DNA of 64,000 nucleotides from Planctomycetota bacterium (GTDB lineage Bacteria > Planctomycetota > SZUA-567). The DNA lies in NCBI GenBank assembly GCA_031261425.1, contig JAISJR010000049.1, positions 1-64,000 on the forward strand. Direction: 5' to 3'. The notes under the pieces were generated by a model, which had not been told where the DNA came from, made no database searches, and saw only the letters and a list, made by a program, of their open reading frames with translations. Position numbers and translations under genes: made by a program. Shown one piece after another: positions 41,246-49,278 of the stretch. The first letter of the stretch is position 1. The number at the start of each line of letters is the position of its first letter.

Positions 41246-43024
41246 ATGCGCCGAACCCTCGTTGCGTTGCTGGCGACCGCCGGCGCGCTCACGGCTAACG
41301 CCGCCGATTTGCCCTTGCCGCCGCCCCCGCCGTTGCCGGCGGCGTCTTTGCCCGCTTTGTCCGCCGACACCGACAATATCAATAATAACGATTTTCCGGC
41401 GTTGCCGCCGTTCTCGGCGGCGAGCGACAGTATTTTGCCGCCGCTCCCCGGCATCGACCCGTCGCCCGCCACGCCGCCGGTCGCCGTCGCCAATAACAAT
41501 AATAGTTACGACGCCGAGGTCGGCGGGACGCCCGGCACGATTATCGGCGGGCGCGTCCACATTCGCGCCGGCGACAACACCAAATACGAAATCATCCGCA
41601 CCGCCGACGCCGGTCTGCCGGTGCGCGTCTTCGAGCAAAAAGGCGACTGGTTGCAAATCGCGTTTCCGGCGGACGACTCGTGCTTCATCGAACAACGCGC
41701 CATCGACGGCGACGCGCCGCTCGACCTGCCCGAAGGCGGCGCGCCGCGCGCCGTTCGCGGCGACGCGAAAGTTTATGTGCGCTCGTGGAGCGGGAGCACC
41801 TCGGTCGGCGAACTGCACGTCGGCGACAGCGTGGTCGTAACCGGCACGCGCGGCAATTTTTTGCGGATTAAACCGCCGCTGACGGCGCGCGCCTGGGTGT
41901 TCGCGAAATACGTCAAATACGACGACGCCGAGGTGGTCAAAGTGCCGCTGACCGCCGAAGAACAAGCCGCCAAAGAAAAAGAAGAACAACTGAAAACCGC
42001 GCTTGAAAAAGTAAAAACCGACGGGGCGCCCGCGACCAAAAGTAAAATGTTGAACGCGCGGCAGTCCGACCCGTTGCTGGCGAAGTTGCGCGAGCGCTCC
42101 GCCGCCGAGCGGCAAGCCCGCGAGCAACAGAAACAAGCCGTCGAAAATATGCTGGCGAACGTTGACCAGACGCTGGCGGCAATCGACGCGGAAACCACGG
42201 CGCGGCTTGGCGACATCGAGCGGCAAAAAATTGACGCCGCGCGTTATGACGAGGAGCGGCGCCGCGCGATTGAGGAAAATTATCATCCCGACGCGCCGCC
42301 CGGAACGCTTGCCAATTCCGTCAGCGGCTGGGTCGAACACGTCGGCTATTGGCGCAATCGTCCGGCGGAATTTCGCTTGGTGAAAGGGGCGGAAACCGTC
42401 TGCTATTTGCGCTCCAACCGCTACAACTTGGCGGACTACAACGGGCGCAACGTGGTGGTCGGCGGCGTTACCACGCCCGCGCCGCGAAGCACCGCGCGGA
42501 TTTTGCAAGTCGAGAGTTTGCGCCTGTTCGACAATCCCAATTTGGAAACGCCGCTCGCGCCGCCGCCGCCGCAACCGGCGGCGCCCGTCGATTATCCGCC
42601 GGCGGTGATTGAGCCGCTGACCGCCGCGCCGCGCGTCGTCGATTCGGGGTATTACGCGACCGCGTCGCCTTATGCGCCGAATTATGCGCCCGCGCCGCAA
42701 GCATCGCAGATGCAAGCATCGCAGATGCAAGCGTCGCAGACGCAAGCGTCGCCGGCGCAAACTTACATTCCGCAAACTTACTCCGGCGAAGACACCTACG
42801 CGCCGCTGTTAAACAACGCGCCGGTTCAACCGCGCTACCAGCAAATTACGCGCCAACCAGCGCCGGTCGTGTATCAATCGTCGCCGACGCTCGCGGAGAC
42901 CTACCCCGCGCCGACGCAAAACGAGCGCACCATTATTATCGAGGACAACGGGCGCGGCGTGGCGACCGACAATGCGCAAGTCGGCAAAGTCATCGACATC
43001 ACCGGTATGCCGCTCATTCAATAG
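41246..43024 (+). CDS. Exported SH3-domain protein with coiled coil and Gln-rich tail
   Basis: A 592-residue secreted protein. A signal peptide (LVALLATAGALTANAADL) is followed by a Pro/Asn-rich linker. Two bacterial SH3-like modules lie at about residues 95-220 (GRVHIRAGDNTKYEIIRTA, AKVYVRSWSGSTSVGELHVGD). A long coiled coil follows (about 230-345), then a globular part (SVSGWVEHVGYWRNRPAEFRLV), and a low-complexity tail containing four 15-bp repeats that encode ASQMQ-type units. It probably binds peptidoglycan or forms periplasmic complexes. AGGAGGAGTTACATT is a strong site. Confidence 0.8.
   Translation: MRRTLVALLATAGALTANAADLPLPPPPPLPAASLPALSADTDNINNNDFPALPPFSAASDSILPPLPGIDPSPATPPVAVANNNNSYDAEVGGTPGTIIGGRVHIRAGDNTKYEIIRTADAGLPVRVFEQKGDWLQIAFPADDSCFIEQRAIDGDAPLDLPEGGAPRAVRGDAKVYVRSWSGSTSVGELHVGDSVVVTGTRGNFLRIKPPLTARAWVFAKYVKYDDAEVVKVPLTAEEQAAKEKEEQLKTALEKVKTDGAPATKSKMLNARQSDPLLAKLRERSAAERQAREQQKQAVENMLANVDQTLAAIDAETTARLGDIERQKIDAARYDEERRRAIEENYHPDAPPGTLANSVSGWVEHVGYWRNRPAEFRLVKGAETVCYLRSNRYNLADYNGRNVVVGGVTTPAPRSTARILQVESLRLFDNPNLETPLAPPPPQPAAPVDYPPAVIEPLTAAPRVVDSGYYATASPYAPNYAPAPQASQMQASQMQASQTQASPAQTYIPQTYSGEDTYAPLLNNAPVQPRYQQITRQPAPVVYQSSPTLAETYPAPTQNERTIIIEDNGRGVATDNAQVGKVIDITGMPLIQ
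42701..42760 (+). repeat. Four in-frame 15-bp tandem repeats
   Basis: GCATCGCAGATGCAA occurs twice exactly, then twice with changes. In frame they encode ASQMQ, ASQMQ, ASQTQ and ASPAQ in the tail of the SH3 protein. Confidence 0.9.
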
Positions 43025-43026
43025 AG

Positions 43027-43126
43027 AGAGTTTAGAGTTGAGAGTTTAGAGTTGAGCGGAGGTTGCGCTTCGCGCATTTTTAAGATACTCCACTGCTAAA
43101 CTCTTAACTCTCAACTCTAAACTCTA
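43027..43126. repeat. Heptad-arm inverted repeat element, GAGTTTA type
   Basis: Left arm GAGTTTA/GAGTTGA, core GGAGGTTGCGCTTCGCGC...AGATACTCCACTGC, right arm AACTCTT/AACTCTC/AACTCTA. It lies between the SH3 gene and tRNA-Leu. Confidence 0.85.
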
Positions 43127-43133
43127 AAAAATG

Positions 43134-43215
43134 TGGTGCGAAGTGGGGGATTCGAACCCCCACGGTTGCCCACCGGCTCCTAAAACCGGCGCGTCTGCCG
43201 TTCCGCCAACTTCGC
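43134..43215 (-). tRNA. tRNA-Leu(UAG)
   Basis: On the minus strand the acceptor GCGAAGT pairs with ACTTCGC, then comes discriminator A and an encoded CCA. The anticodon arm CCGGT-TTTAGGA-GCCGG gives anticodon TAG, read as leucine. The T arm GTGGGGGTTCGAATCCCCCAC is standard, and the variable arm is short (TGGGCAACC). The gene is tightly enclosed by two GAGTTTA-type heptad elements. Confidence 0.93.
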
Positions 43216-43226
43216 GTTTGGTAATA

Positions 43227-43350
43227 GAGTTTAGAGTTAAGAGTTTAGAGTTGAGAGAGTGGAGTTTTATTTTCTAAGACGCGCGAAGCGCAACCACTGC
43301 TAAACTCTCAACTCTAAACTCTCAACTCTAAACTCTAAACTTTCAACTCT
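43227..43350. repeat. Heptad-arm inverted repeat element, GAGTTTA type
   Basis: Left arm GAGTTTA/GAGTTAA/GAGTTGA, core GTGGAGTTTTATTTTCTAAGACGCGCGAAGCGC, right arm of seven AACTCTA/AACTCTC/AACTTTC units. It lies upstream of tRNA-Leu and at the end of the PAP2 gene. Confidence 0.85.
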
Positions 43351-43353
43351 ACG

Positions 43354-44412
43354 CTACAGCCGTCCGCTCGCGTAACCGACCGCGTAAATCAGGGCGAGCG
43401 CGGCGGCGAAACGAGTAAATTTTTGCGCCGCAAGCCGCCGACCGGCGGCGCGCATTTTCCGCCGTTGCCGCGCAAAAATCCAGAGCGTCAAGCCCAAAGA
43501 AAATAACGGGATTCGCCAACCGCCGAGCTGCCCCAAATCAACGCCCCACACGCCGAGCATCAGCGCCCACGCGATAACGACGATAACGACGTAACTAACC
43601 GTTTCCGCCGCCGGCGCTTCGCGGCGGCGGGCTTGCAAGCGGCAGACGGACGCGGCAAAAATTAATGCCGCCGCCGGTCCGCACCACGCGAAAAATTGCG
43701 TGATGTGGCGCGTGTGCCAGCCGTGCCGCATTCCGTAAAATTCACCCGCCAACCACACGGCTAAACCGAGCAACCACCACCGGCGCGGCGGCAATAGTCG
43801 GCGAACGCGCGAAAAATTTTCGAGGCGGCGCGTCAATCCATAGCCGAGCGCGCCCGACAACAAACCGATAAACGCGCCGGCGACGACATCGGAAAAATAA
43901 TGCCGCTGATAAAACAGCCGCGAGGCGGCGACGCCGACCGCGAGCGCGCCGAAGCCCGCCGTCGTCGCCGGTGAAATTTGCGTCGCCGCCGGCAAAACCG
44001 ACGCCGTCGCCGTGTCGCCGCTGGGGAATGATTTCGGCTCGCTGTGGTCGGGGCGCATCCGTCCGACGGTGTTTTTCAGCGGCAGGACGAGCGCCGCCAT
44101 TATCGCCAACCCGACGAGGACGCTCGCCGCTTCGCGCCGCCGTCCCAACGCGCCGAAAATCAACGCTAAAATCACGACGGTGTCCGCGACGCCGAAAATT
44201 CTAATCAACGCCAACAGTCCGCCGAGCGCGGTCGAATCGCCGGTCGCGATAGCGGACGACTTAATCGCGGCGTAAAGGTATTGGTCGAGAAAAAAATAAC
44301 CGGCGAGCGCCGCGAGACCGGCGGCGAGCGCCGCGTAAAACCAGCGTTTGGCGGAGAGTGGGGACAAGGGGAGTTCCGATTGAATGACGAGGGGGATTTT
44401 TCTAATTAACAA
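43354..44412 (-). CDS. PAP2-family membrane phosphatase
   Basis: A 352-residue protein whose N-terminal 200 residues form a PAP2 (type 2 phosphatidic acid phosphatase) domain: KNTVGRMRP, SFPSGDTATA and SRLFYQRHYFSDVVAG supply the catalytic His and Arg. Four further hydrophobic segments follow. It probably dephosphorylates a lipid phosphate such as undecaprenyl diphosphate or lipid A (inference). The start is uncertain: the only early candidate is a TTG lying within the AATTAAC array at 44404-44513, with no visible ribosome site, and a later TTG near residue 16 is possible. Confidence 0.82.
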   Translation of the reverse strand: MLIRKIPLVIQSELPLSPLSAKRWFYAALAAGLAALAGYFFLDQYLYAAIKSSAIATGDSTALGGLLALIRIFGVADTVVILALIFGALGRRREAASVLVGLAIMAALVLPLKNTVGRMRPDHSEPKSFPSGDTATASVLPAATQISPATTAGFGALAVGVAASRLFYQRHYFSDVVAGAFIGLLSGALGYGLTRRLENFSRVRRLLPPRRWWLLGLAVWLAGEFYGMRHGWHTRHITQFFAWCGPAAALIFAASVCRLQARRREAPAAETVSYVVIVVIAWALMLGVWGVDLGQLGGWRIPLFSLGLTLWIFARQRRKMRAAGRRLAAQKFTRFAAALALIYAVGYASGRL

Positions 44413-44513
44413 TTAACAATTCACAATTAACAATGGTGGTTGTCGCTTCGCTCCGTTAAATTTCGCTTCGCGAATTGTAAAAATAAAACTCCACAATTGT
44501 TAATTGTTAATTG
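44404..44513. repeat. Heptad-arm inverted repeat element, AATTAAC type
   Basis: Left arm AATTAAC/AATTCAC, core ATGGTGGTTGTCGCTTCGCTCCGTTAAATTTCGCTTCGCG, right arm GTTAATT. It carries both the FabZ stop codon and the putative PAP2 start. Confidence 0.85.
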
Positions 44514-44949
44514 ACTCTATCAGCGCGCAGGTGAATGAAACCCTGACCGCGAGTTCGCCGCCGACGGTGATTTTGCCGTCGAGATAAAAGGCGTTCGCCG
44601 CTTGGTCGGTCAGCGCCACGTGAATCGCGAGCGTTTCATTGGGCTTGACAAGGCGCTTGAACCGCGCGTCGCGGATGCGCGTGATGACCGGCGTGCCGCC
44701 CGCGCCGCCGCCCGCGATTTTTCCCGCGAGCAACGCCGCGCCCGCCTGAAAAATTATTTCGCATAAAATCACGCCCGGCGTTACCGGATTATGCGGATAA
44801 TGTCCGGCGTAAATTTGCGCGAACAGCGGCAACTTTTCGTCAAGCGTAAATTGCGCCGTCAACTCGTCGCCGCCGTCGCCGTGGATTTCGTCCAACAGCA
44901 AAAACGGCTCGCGGTGCGGGATTAGGGATTCGATGGCGGAGCGAGGCAT
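44500..44949 (-). CDS. 3-hydroxyacyl-ACP dehydratase, FabZ-like hotdog protein
   Basis: A 149-residue hotdog-fold dehydratase. SLIPHREPFLLLDEI and the active-site block GHYPHNPVTPGVILCEIIFQAGA match FabZ; the usual glutamate partner helix follows. It acts in the fatty acid elongation cycle or a related lipid path. The short sequence and unusual loops suggest a FabZ-like paralog, possibly for a special lipid. The last residues (ESINN) and TAA come from the AATTAAC array. Confidence 0.85.
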   Translation of the reverse strand: MPRSAIESLIPHREPFLLLDEIHGDGGDELTAQFTLDEKLPLFAQIYAGHYPHNPVTPGVILCEIIFQAGAALLAGKIAGGGAGGTPVITRIRDARFKRLVKPNETLAIHVALTDQAANAFYLDGKITVGGELAVRVSFTCALIESINN

Positions 44950-44966
44950 AATCGTTTCTCCGCTTA

Positions 44967-45130
44967 AATTCCCCTCTACGGAGGGGTGGCAGTCCGGCGC
45001 GGTTTGCCGGACTGACGGGGTGGTTGCTGATTATACAAATCGTGTTGCGGAATCTGGGGTAACGCAAACAACCACCCCGTCATCGCGACGATACCGCTGT
45101 CGCGATGCCACCCCTCCATAGAGGGGAATT
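44967..45130. repeat. Inverted-repeat element AATTCCCCTCTA...TAGAGGGGAATT
   Basis: Ends: AATTCCCCTCTACGGAGGGG at the left and CCCCTCCATAGAGGGGAATT at the right. Inner arms GACGGGGTGGTTG and CAACCACCCCGTC are complementary. Each half holds its own small hairpin (AGTCCGGC...GCCGGACT; ATCGCGAC...GTCGCGAT). A half copy is at 7022-7079. Confidence 0.75.
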
Positions 45131-45147
45131 AGACGGTCAACTCTGCC

Positions 45148-46419
45148 CTACTTCGCCGCCGCGACCAAGTCGGGGATAATCGGCTTGACGCTCCAGATGT
45201 TCGGCGTGCCGCCGCGCTCGCTGGTGAAATAAATTCGACCGTTTAAGTCCTGCGGATTTTGCGGGTCGAGCGCCCAATACGGATTCCAGTCCGGCGCGCT
45301 GTGGCTGGTGATTTGCGTCAAATTCGTCCCGTCGAGGCGCACGACCCAAATGTCGTCCGGCTTGTAAATCCGCGCCTGCCATTTCGCCAGCGCGCTTTTG
45401 CCGACCGTCGCGAACGCGATATACCGCCCGTCGGGACTCCAGCACGGCGTAATCGCCGCCCATTCGTGGCTCGCGACAATTTCCGACGGCGCGCCGACGG
45501 CGTCAATCGTCCCGCGCTCGTCAACCGTGAAAGTAGTTGTCCACACGCTATACAACGGCACGTCGCGCTGGCGGTTGCGCTGATAGACCAGTGTGTAAGC
45601 CGCCCGCTCGCCGCTCTCTTCGACCTGCGGCTTGAAGCGCGGGAACAAGCCCTCGGTCAGGTAACTGAGCGTGTCGCTTTTCATATCGAGCAACCAAATT
45701 TGCCAACTGCCGTCCATCGAATTGAAGCGCGAAAAGGCGAGCATTTTGCCGTCGGGACTCCACGTCGGGTGAATGTCGTCGTCGGTCGAAGAGGTCAGTT
45801 GGCGCGGTTTGCTGTCGGGGCGGGCATCGACTTTTTGCAGTAAAATATCCCAATTGCCGTAGCGGTCGGACGCCCACGCGATATTTTGTCCGTCCGGCGA
45901 AAACACCGGCATCATATCGCTCATCCGGTCTTGCGTGAGCAGTTGCACCGACTTGCCGTTGACGCTTTGCAGACAGACGTTCGGCGTGCGCGAGTAGCGG
46001 GTGGTGGCGAACGCCATCGTCTTGCCGTCGGGCGAAACGTTGACTTGCAAATCGCCGCCGGTTTCCGAAAAGGTCTGCCGCGTGATGCCCTGATTGCCGG
46101 TGCTGGTGAGCAGATTGGCGACCTGCGACGGGTCATAGACGTTGGCGAGCCATTCGCGCGGGTCGTAGTGGATGCCGTGCTGGTTTTTGACGAGCGCCGG
46201 CACGGAGTCGCGTTGCATTTGCATATCGCCGTTGGCGACGGGGACGTAGGTTACGCCGTTCTTGCCGCCGTGGCGGGCGCCGCCGCTGTTCATATCTTGC
46301 ATCGTGGTCGCGGCGTTTTTGGCGCCAATGCCGCCGACGGACGGATTCGGGATGGCGCAGGCGGTCAAGCCGCAAGCGGTCAACAACGCCGCCACACCGT
46401 AGGTTTTCGCTTTGGTCAT
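45148..46419 (-). CDS. TolB-like beta-propeller lipoprotein
   Basis: A 423-residue exported protein. The ATG at 46417-46419 opens a lipoprotein signal with two overlapping lipobox candidates (LLTACG and GLTACA). The body holds four or five PD40/WD40-like blades, each with a 'SPDG..IA(W/F)' core: NVSPDGKTMAFATTR, VFSPDGQNIAWASDRYG, TWSPDGKMLAFSR and CWSPDGRYIAFAT. TolB of the Tol-Pal system has the same fold, but no tolA, tolQ, tolR or pal is adjacent, so a direct Tol role is unproven. Confidence 0.85.
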   Translation of the reverse strand: MTKAKTYGVAALLTACGLTACAIPNPSVGGIGAKNAATTMQDMNSGGARHGGKNGVTYVPVANGDMQMQRDSVPALVKNQHGIHYDPREWLANVYDPSQVANLLTSTGNQGITRQTFSETGGDLQVNVSPDGKTMAFATTRYSRTPNVCLQSVNGKSVQLLTQDRMSDMMPVFSPDGQNIAWASDRYGNWDILLQKVDARPDSKPRQLTSSTDDDIHPTWSPDGKMLAFSRFNSMDGSWQIWLLDMKSDTLSYLTEGLFPRFKPQVEESGERAAYTLVYQRNRQRDVPLYSVWTTTFTVDERGTIDAVGAPSEIVASHEWAAITPCWSPDGRYIAFATVGKSALAKWQARIYKPDDIWVVRLDGTNLTQITSHSAPDWNPYWALDPQNPQDLNGRIYFTSERGGTPNIWSVKPIIPDLVAAAK

Positions 46420-46607
46420 TTTTTTCGCTCCGCTGAAATTTTGCCGCTTCACCTAACATTATCGGTCATTGGCGAAAGTTGAGTTGAGCGAAAAACAATT
46501 TTTATCGGCGGGCGGGCGCCGCCGCTTAACCATTGCGGCGGTCGCGACGGTTGGCTAACATCGACCGTGTTCTTTTTCGCTCACGCTAAGAAACGGGGTA
46601 AAACATT

Positions 46608-49265
46608 ATGTCCGATGCTAACCGCGAGGATTGGGCGGCGGGGCGGTTGCCGTTCGCGCGCCAATTACCGCTGATTTCGTTGGTCGCGCTGGCGGCGTTG
46701 GTGGTCGGCGGCGTTATTTTTGCTTATTTAATGCGTTGCCGCGAAAATCGGGCGACGCAAAACGACTTGGCGGCGACGACCGAAATTTTTCGTCTGCGCC
46801 TGACCAACGCGGTGAATTCCGACATCGCGGCGGTTAGCGGCATGGCGTCCGACCCGGCGGTGCGCGCCTATTTCCGGTCGCCGGACGACCCGCAACGGCG
46901 CGATGCCGCGCTGGCGGCTTTCGCCGTCTATCGCCGCCAACTTGCCGACGGCAAAATCTTTTGGGTCAGCGACGTTGACAAAAACCTCCACGTTGACGAC
47001 CTTGAACCCTACGTCATCAACCCCGAACTGCCGGAAAATTATTGGTATGGCGAGACGTTGCGCAGTTCGCGCTACTACTTCGACGTCAATTACGAAGCCG
47101 TTTTGCGCCGCGTGGCGTTGTGGATAAACGCGCCGGTGAAAATCGCGGTCGCCGCCAACGAGGAAAAAACGGTAGGCATCGTCGGTCGGTATTACGATTT
47201 CACGACGCTCTCGCAGTCGCTTTATCAAAACATCGCGTCGCCGCGCGACGTGGTCGCTTTCAACCGCCGCGGCGAAATCACGATGGCGCGCGACCCGCGC
47301 TGGGTCGGCGAAAAGAAGCCGCTCGCCTTCGCGCTCGGCGACGCGGCGCGGACGGCGCGGGAGTTGGCGGAAAAAATGTCCGCCGGCGCCAATCGCGTCG
47401 CTTTCGCGCAGGACGGCAAGTTTTATTCGTTGCAAATCGCGCCGGAAACCGGTTGGTATTTGGTCGGTAGCGAGCCGGCGTCCGCGACCGCGTGGCTCGC
47501 GTCGCCGCTGACGCTGTGGTTCGCGGCGGGCGCGTTGTTGTGGTGCGCGGCGATTTTCGGCGTCAATTGGGGAACGCGCCGCCGGGACGACGCGCGCCGC
47601 GCCGAACAGCGCGACTGGGAGCAAAAAAACACCGGCGAAACGCAGGCGCGGCAACAGCAAAACGCCGAAGCGGCGCGTTCCCGCAACGATTTTATGGCGC
47701 TGATGAGTCATCAAATCCGCACGCCGCTCAGCGCGATTATGGGAATGAGCGATTTGGCGCAAAAAGAAAACGCCGGTCCGGTGTTGGCGGGCTACATCGC
47801 CGGTATTCGCGCCGCCAGCGGCAATCTGCTGACCATCGTCAACGACCTGTTAGACCTGTCGGCGATTGAACTGCACAACTTTGAACTGTCGCCGGAGGTC
47901 TATGAAACCGTGTCGTTGCTCAACAACGTGTTGGCGGAGATGCGGCAACAAATCGAGTATAAATCGGCGGTTAAACTGACGACCGAAATTGCGCCGGACT
48001 TGCCCAAACTGCTGTCCGGCGACTACGACCGCTTGCGGCGGATGGTCATCAGTTTGCTGACCAACGCGGTGAAGCACACCGCGCGCGGCGAAATCCGCTT
48101 TGTCGTTTCCGGCGAGCGCCCCGCCGCCGGCAAGATAATTTTGCGTTTCATCATCGCCGACGCCGTGCCCGCCGCCGACGCGCCGCAACAGGCCTACGTC
48201 AGCAGTTTGGATTTGCGGATGACGCTGTTGCTCGCGCGCGCGATGGGCGGCGACTTGGAAATGTCCACGCAAATGGGCGAGCGTCTGCATTTTACGCTGA
48301 CGGTGTGCCAGCAAATTTTAGAGGATGAAGCCATCGGCGATTTTGACGCCATCGCCGAGCGCCAAGCCGCTTTCACGCCGGATTTTCGCGCGCCGGAGGC
48401 GAGCGTGCTCGTCGTGGACGACACGCAGTCGAATCTCGTCGTGGCGCGCGGCTTGTTGCAACAATACGGCATCGTGCCGCAGTCGTGCTGGCGCGGGCGC
48501 AAAGCGATTGACCTGATACGCTCGCGCCGCTTCGACTTGATTTTTATGGACCATATGATGCCGGAAATGGACGGCGTCGAGGCGACCAGCATCATTCGCG
48601 CGATGGACGGCGACCAGCCGATTATCGTGGCGCTGACCGCCAACGCCGTCCCCGGTATGCGCGACTTGTTCCTCACCCGCGGCTTCGACGACTTCATCGC
48701 CAAGCCGATTGACCGGCATCGCTTGGACGAGGTCTTGCGCAAATGGCTGCCGCGCGAAAAGCAAATCGCGGTCGCGAGCGGCGCGGCGGCGGGCGCAGAA
48801 AATGGTGAAACGCCGGAAAAAATAATGGACGCGCCGGCGGCGCAAGTTTCTTCCGCGCCCGCGTCTGCGACGCCCGCGCCGGAGGCGTTAAAACCGGCGG
48901 CGCCGGTTAATATCAACACTTTCATCGAGGGCGTCGATGTCGTGGCGGGCTTGGATAATCTCGGCGGGATGACGGATGTTTATTTGGAGTTGCTGACGGC
49001 TTTTTGCGACGATATGGACCAGCGGATGGCGGTGTTTTCGGCGGTGCCGGCGGACGAAAGCGGCTGGACGAATTTCACGATTCAAATGCACGCGGCGAAA
49101 GGCGCGGCGGCAAGCATCGGGGCGAAAGAATTGTCGGCGCTGGCGTTGAAGTTGCAAAAAGCCGGCGAAAATCGCGACCGCGAAACGTTGGCGCAAGAAT
49201 TGTCTCCTTTCTGCCGCGACCTCGCCGCCATCGTCAAAAACATCCGGCGGGCGCTGGGGCAATAG
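46608..49265 (+). CDS. Hybrid histidine kinase with degenerate ATPase domain, REC and Hpt
   Basis: An 885-residue membrane sensor. Anchors at about residues 20-42 and 300-322 enclose an extracytoplasmic sensor of about 255 residues. The H-box is DFMALMSHQIRTPLSAIMGM (near residue 365). The N-box is recognisable (LRRMVISLLTNAVKHT), but the following glycine-rich G1 and G2 boxes are missing (IIADAVPAADAPQQAYVSSL), so ATP binding is doubtful. REC (ASVLVVDDTQSN, FDLIFMDHMMPEMDG) and Hpt (IQMHAAKGAAASIGAKEL) domains are intact. It overlaps functionally with the next gene, a paralog 13 bp downstream that may phosphorylate it. Confidence 0.88.
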   Translation: MSDANREDWAAGRLPFARQLPLISLVALAALVVGGVIFAYLMRCRENRATQNDLAATTEIFRLRLTNAVNSDIAAVSGMASDPAVRAYFRSPDDPQRRDAALAAFAVYRRQLADGKIFWVSDVDKNLHVDDLEPYVINPELPENYWYGETLRSSRYYFDVNYEAVLRRVALWINAPVKIAVAANEEKTVGIVGRYYDFTTLSQSLYQNIASPRDVVAFNRRGEITMARDPRWVGEKKPLAFALGDAARTARELAEKMSAGANRVAFAQDGKFYSLQIAPETGWYLVGSEPASATAWLASPLTLWFAAGALLWCAAIFGVNWGTRRRDDARRAEQRDWEQKNTGETQARQQQNAEAARSRNDFMALMSHQIRTPLSAIMGMSDLAQKENAGPVLAGYIAGIRAASGNLLTIVNDLLDLSAIELHNFELSPEVYETVSLLNNVLAEMRQQIEYKSAVKLTTEIAPDLPKLLSGDYDRLRRMVISLLTNAVKHTARGEIRFVVSGERPAAGKIILRFIIADAVPAADAPQQAYVSSLDLRMTLLLARAMGGDLEMSTQMGERLHFTLTVCQQILEDEAIGDFDAIAERQAAFTPDFRAPEASVLVVDDTQSNLVVARGLLQQYGIVPQSCWRGRKAIDLIRSRRFDLIFMDHMMPEMDGVEATSIIRAMDGDQPIIVALTANAVPGMRDLFLTRGFDDFIAKPIDRHRLDEVLRKWLPREKQIAVASGAAAGAENGETPEKIMDAPAAQVSSAPASATPAPEALKPAAPVNINTFIEGVDVVAGLDNLGGMTDVYLELLTAFCDDMDQRMAVFSAVPADESGWTNFTIQMHAAKGAAASIGAKELSALALKLQKAGENRDRETLAQELSPFCRDLAAIVKNIRRALGQ

Positions 49266-49278
49266 CGAGCAATCCTCA

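Noticed and set aside
41006-42775. Long minus-strand frame opposite the SH3 protein gene
   Set aside because: Composition (runs of Arg and Gly) reflects antisense of Ala/Pro-rich codons; the plus strand has signal peptide, SH3 modules and a strong ribosome site.
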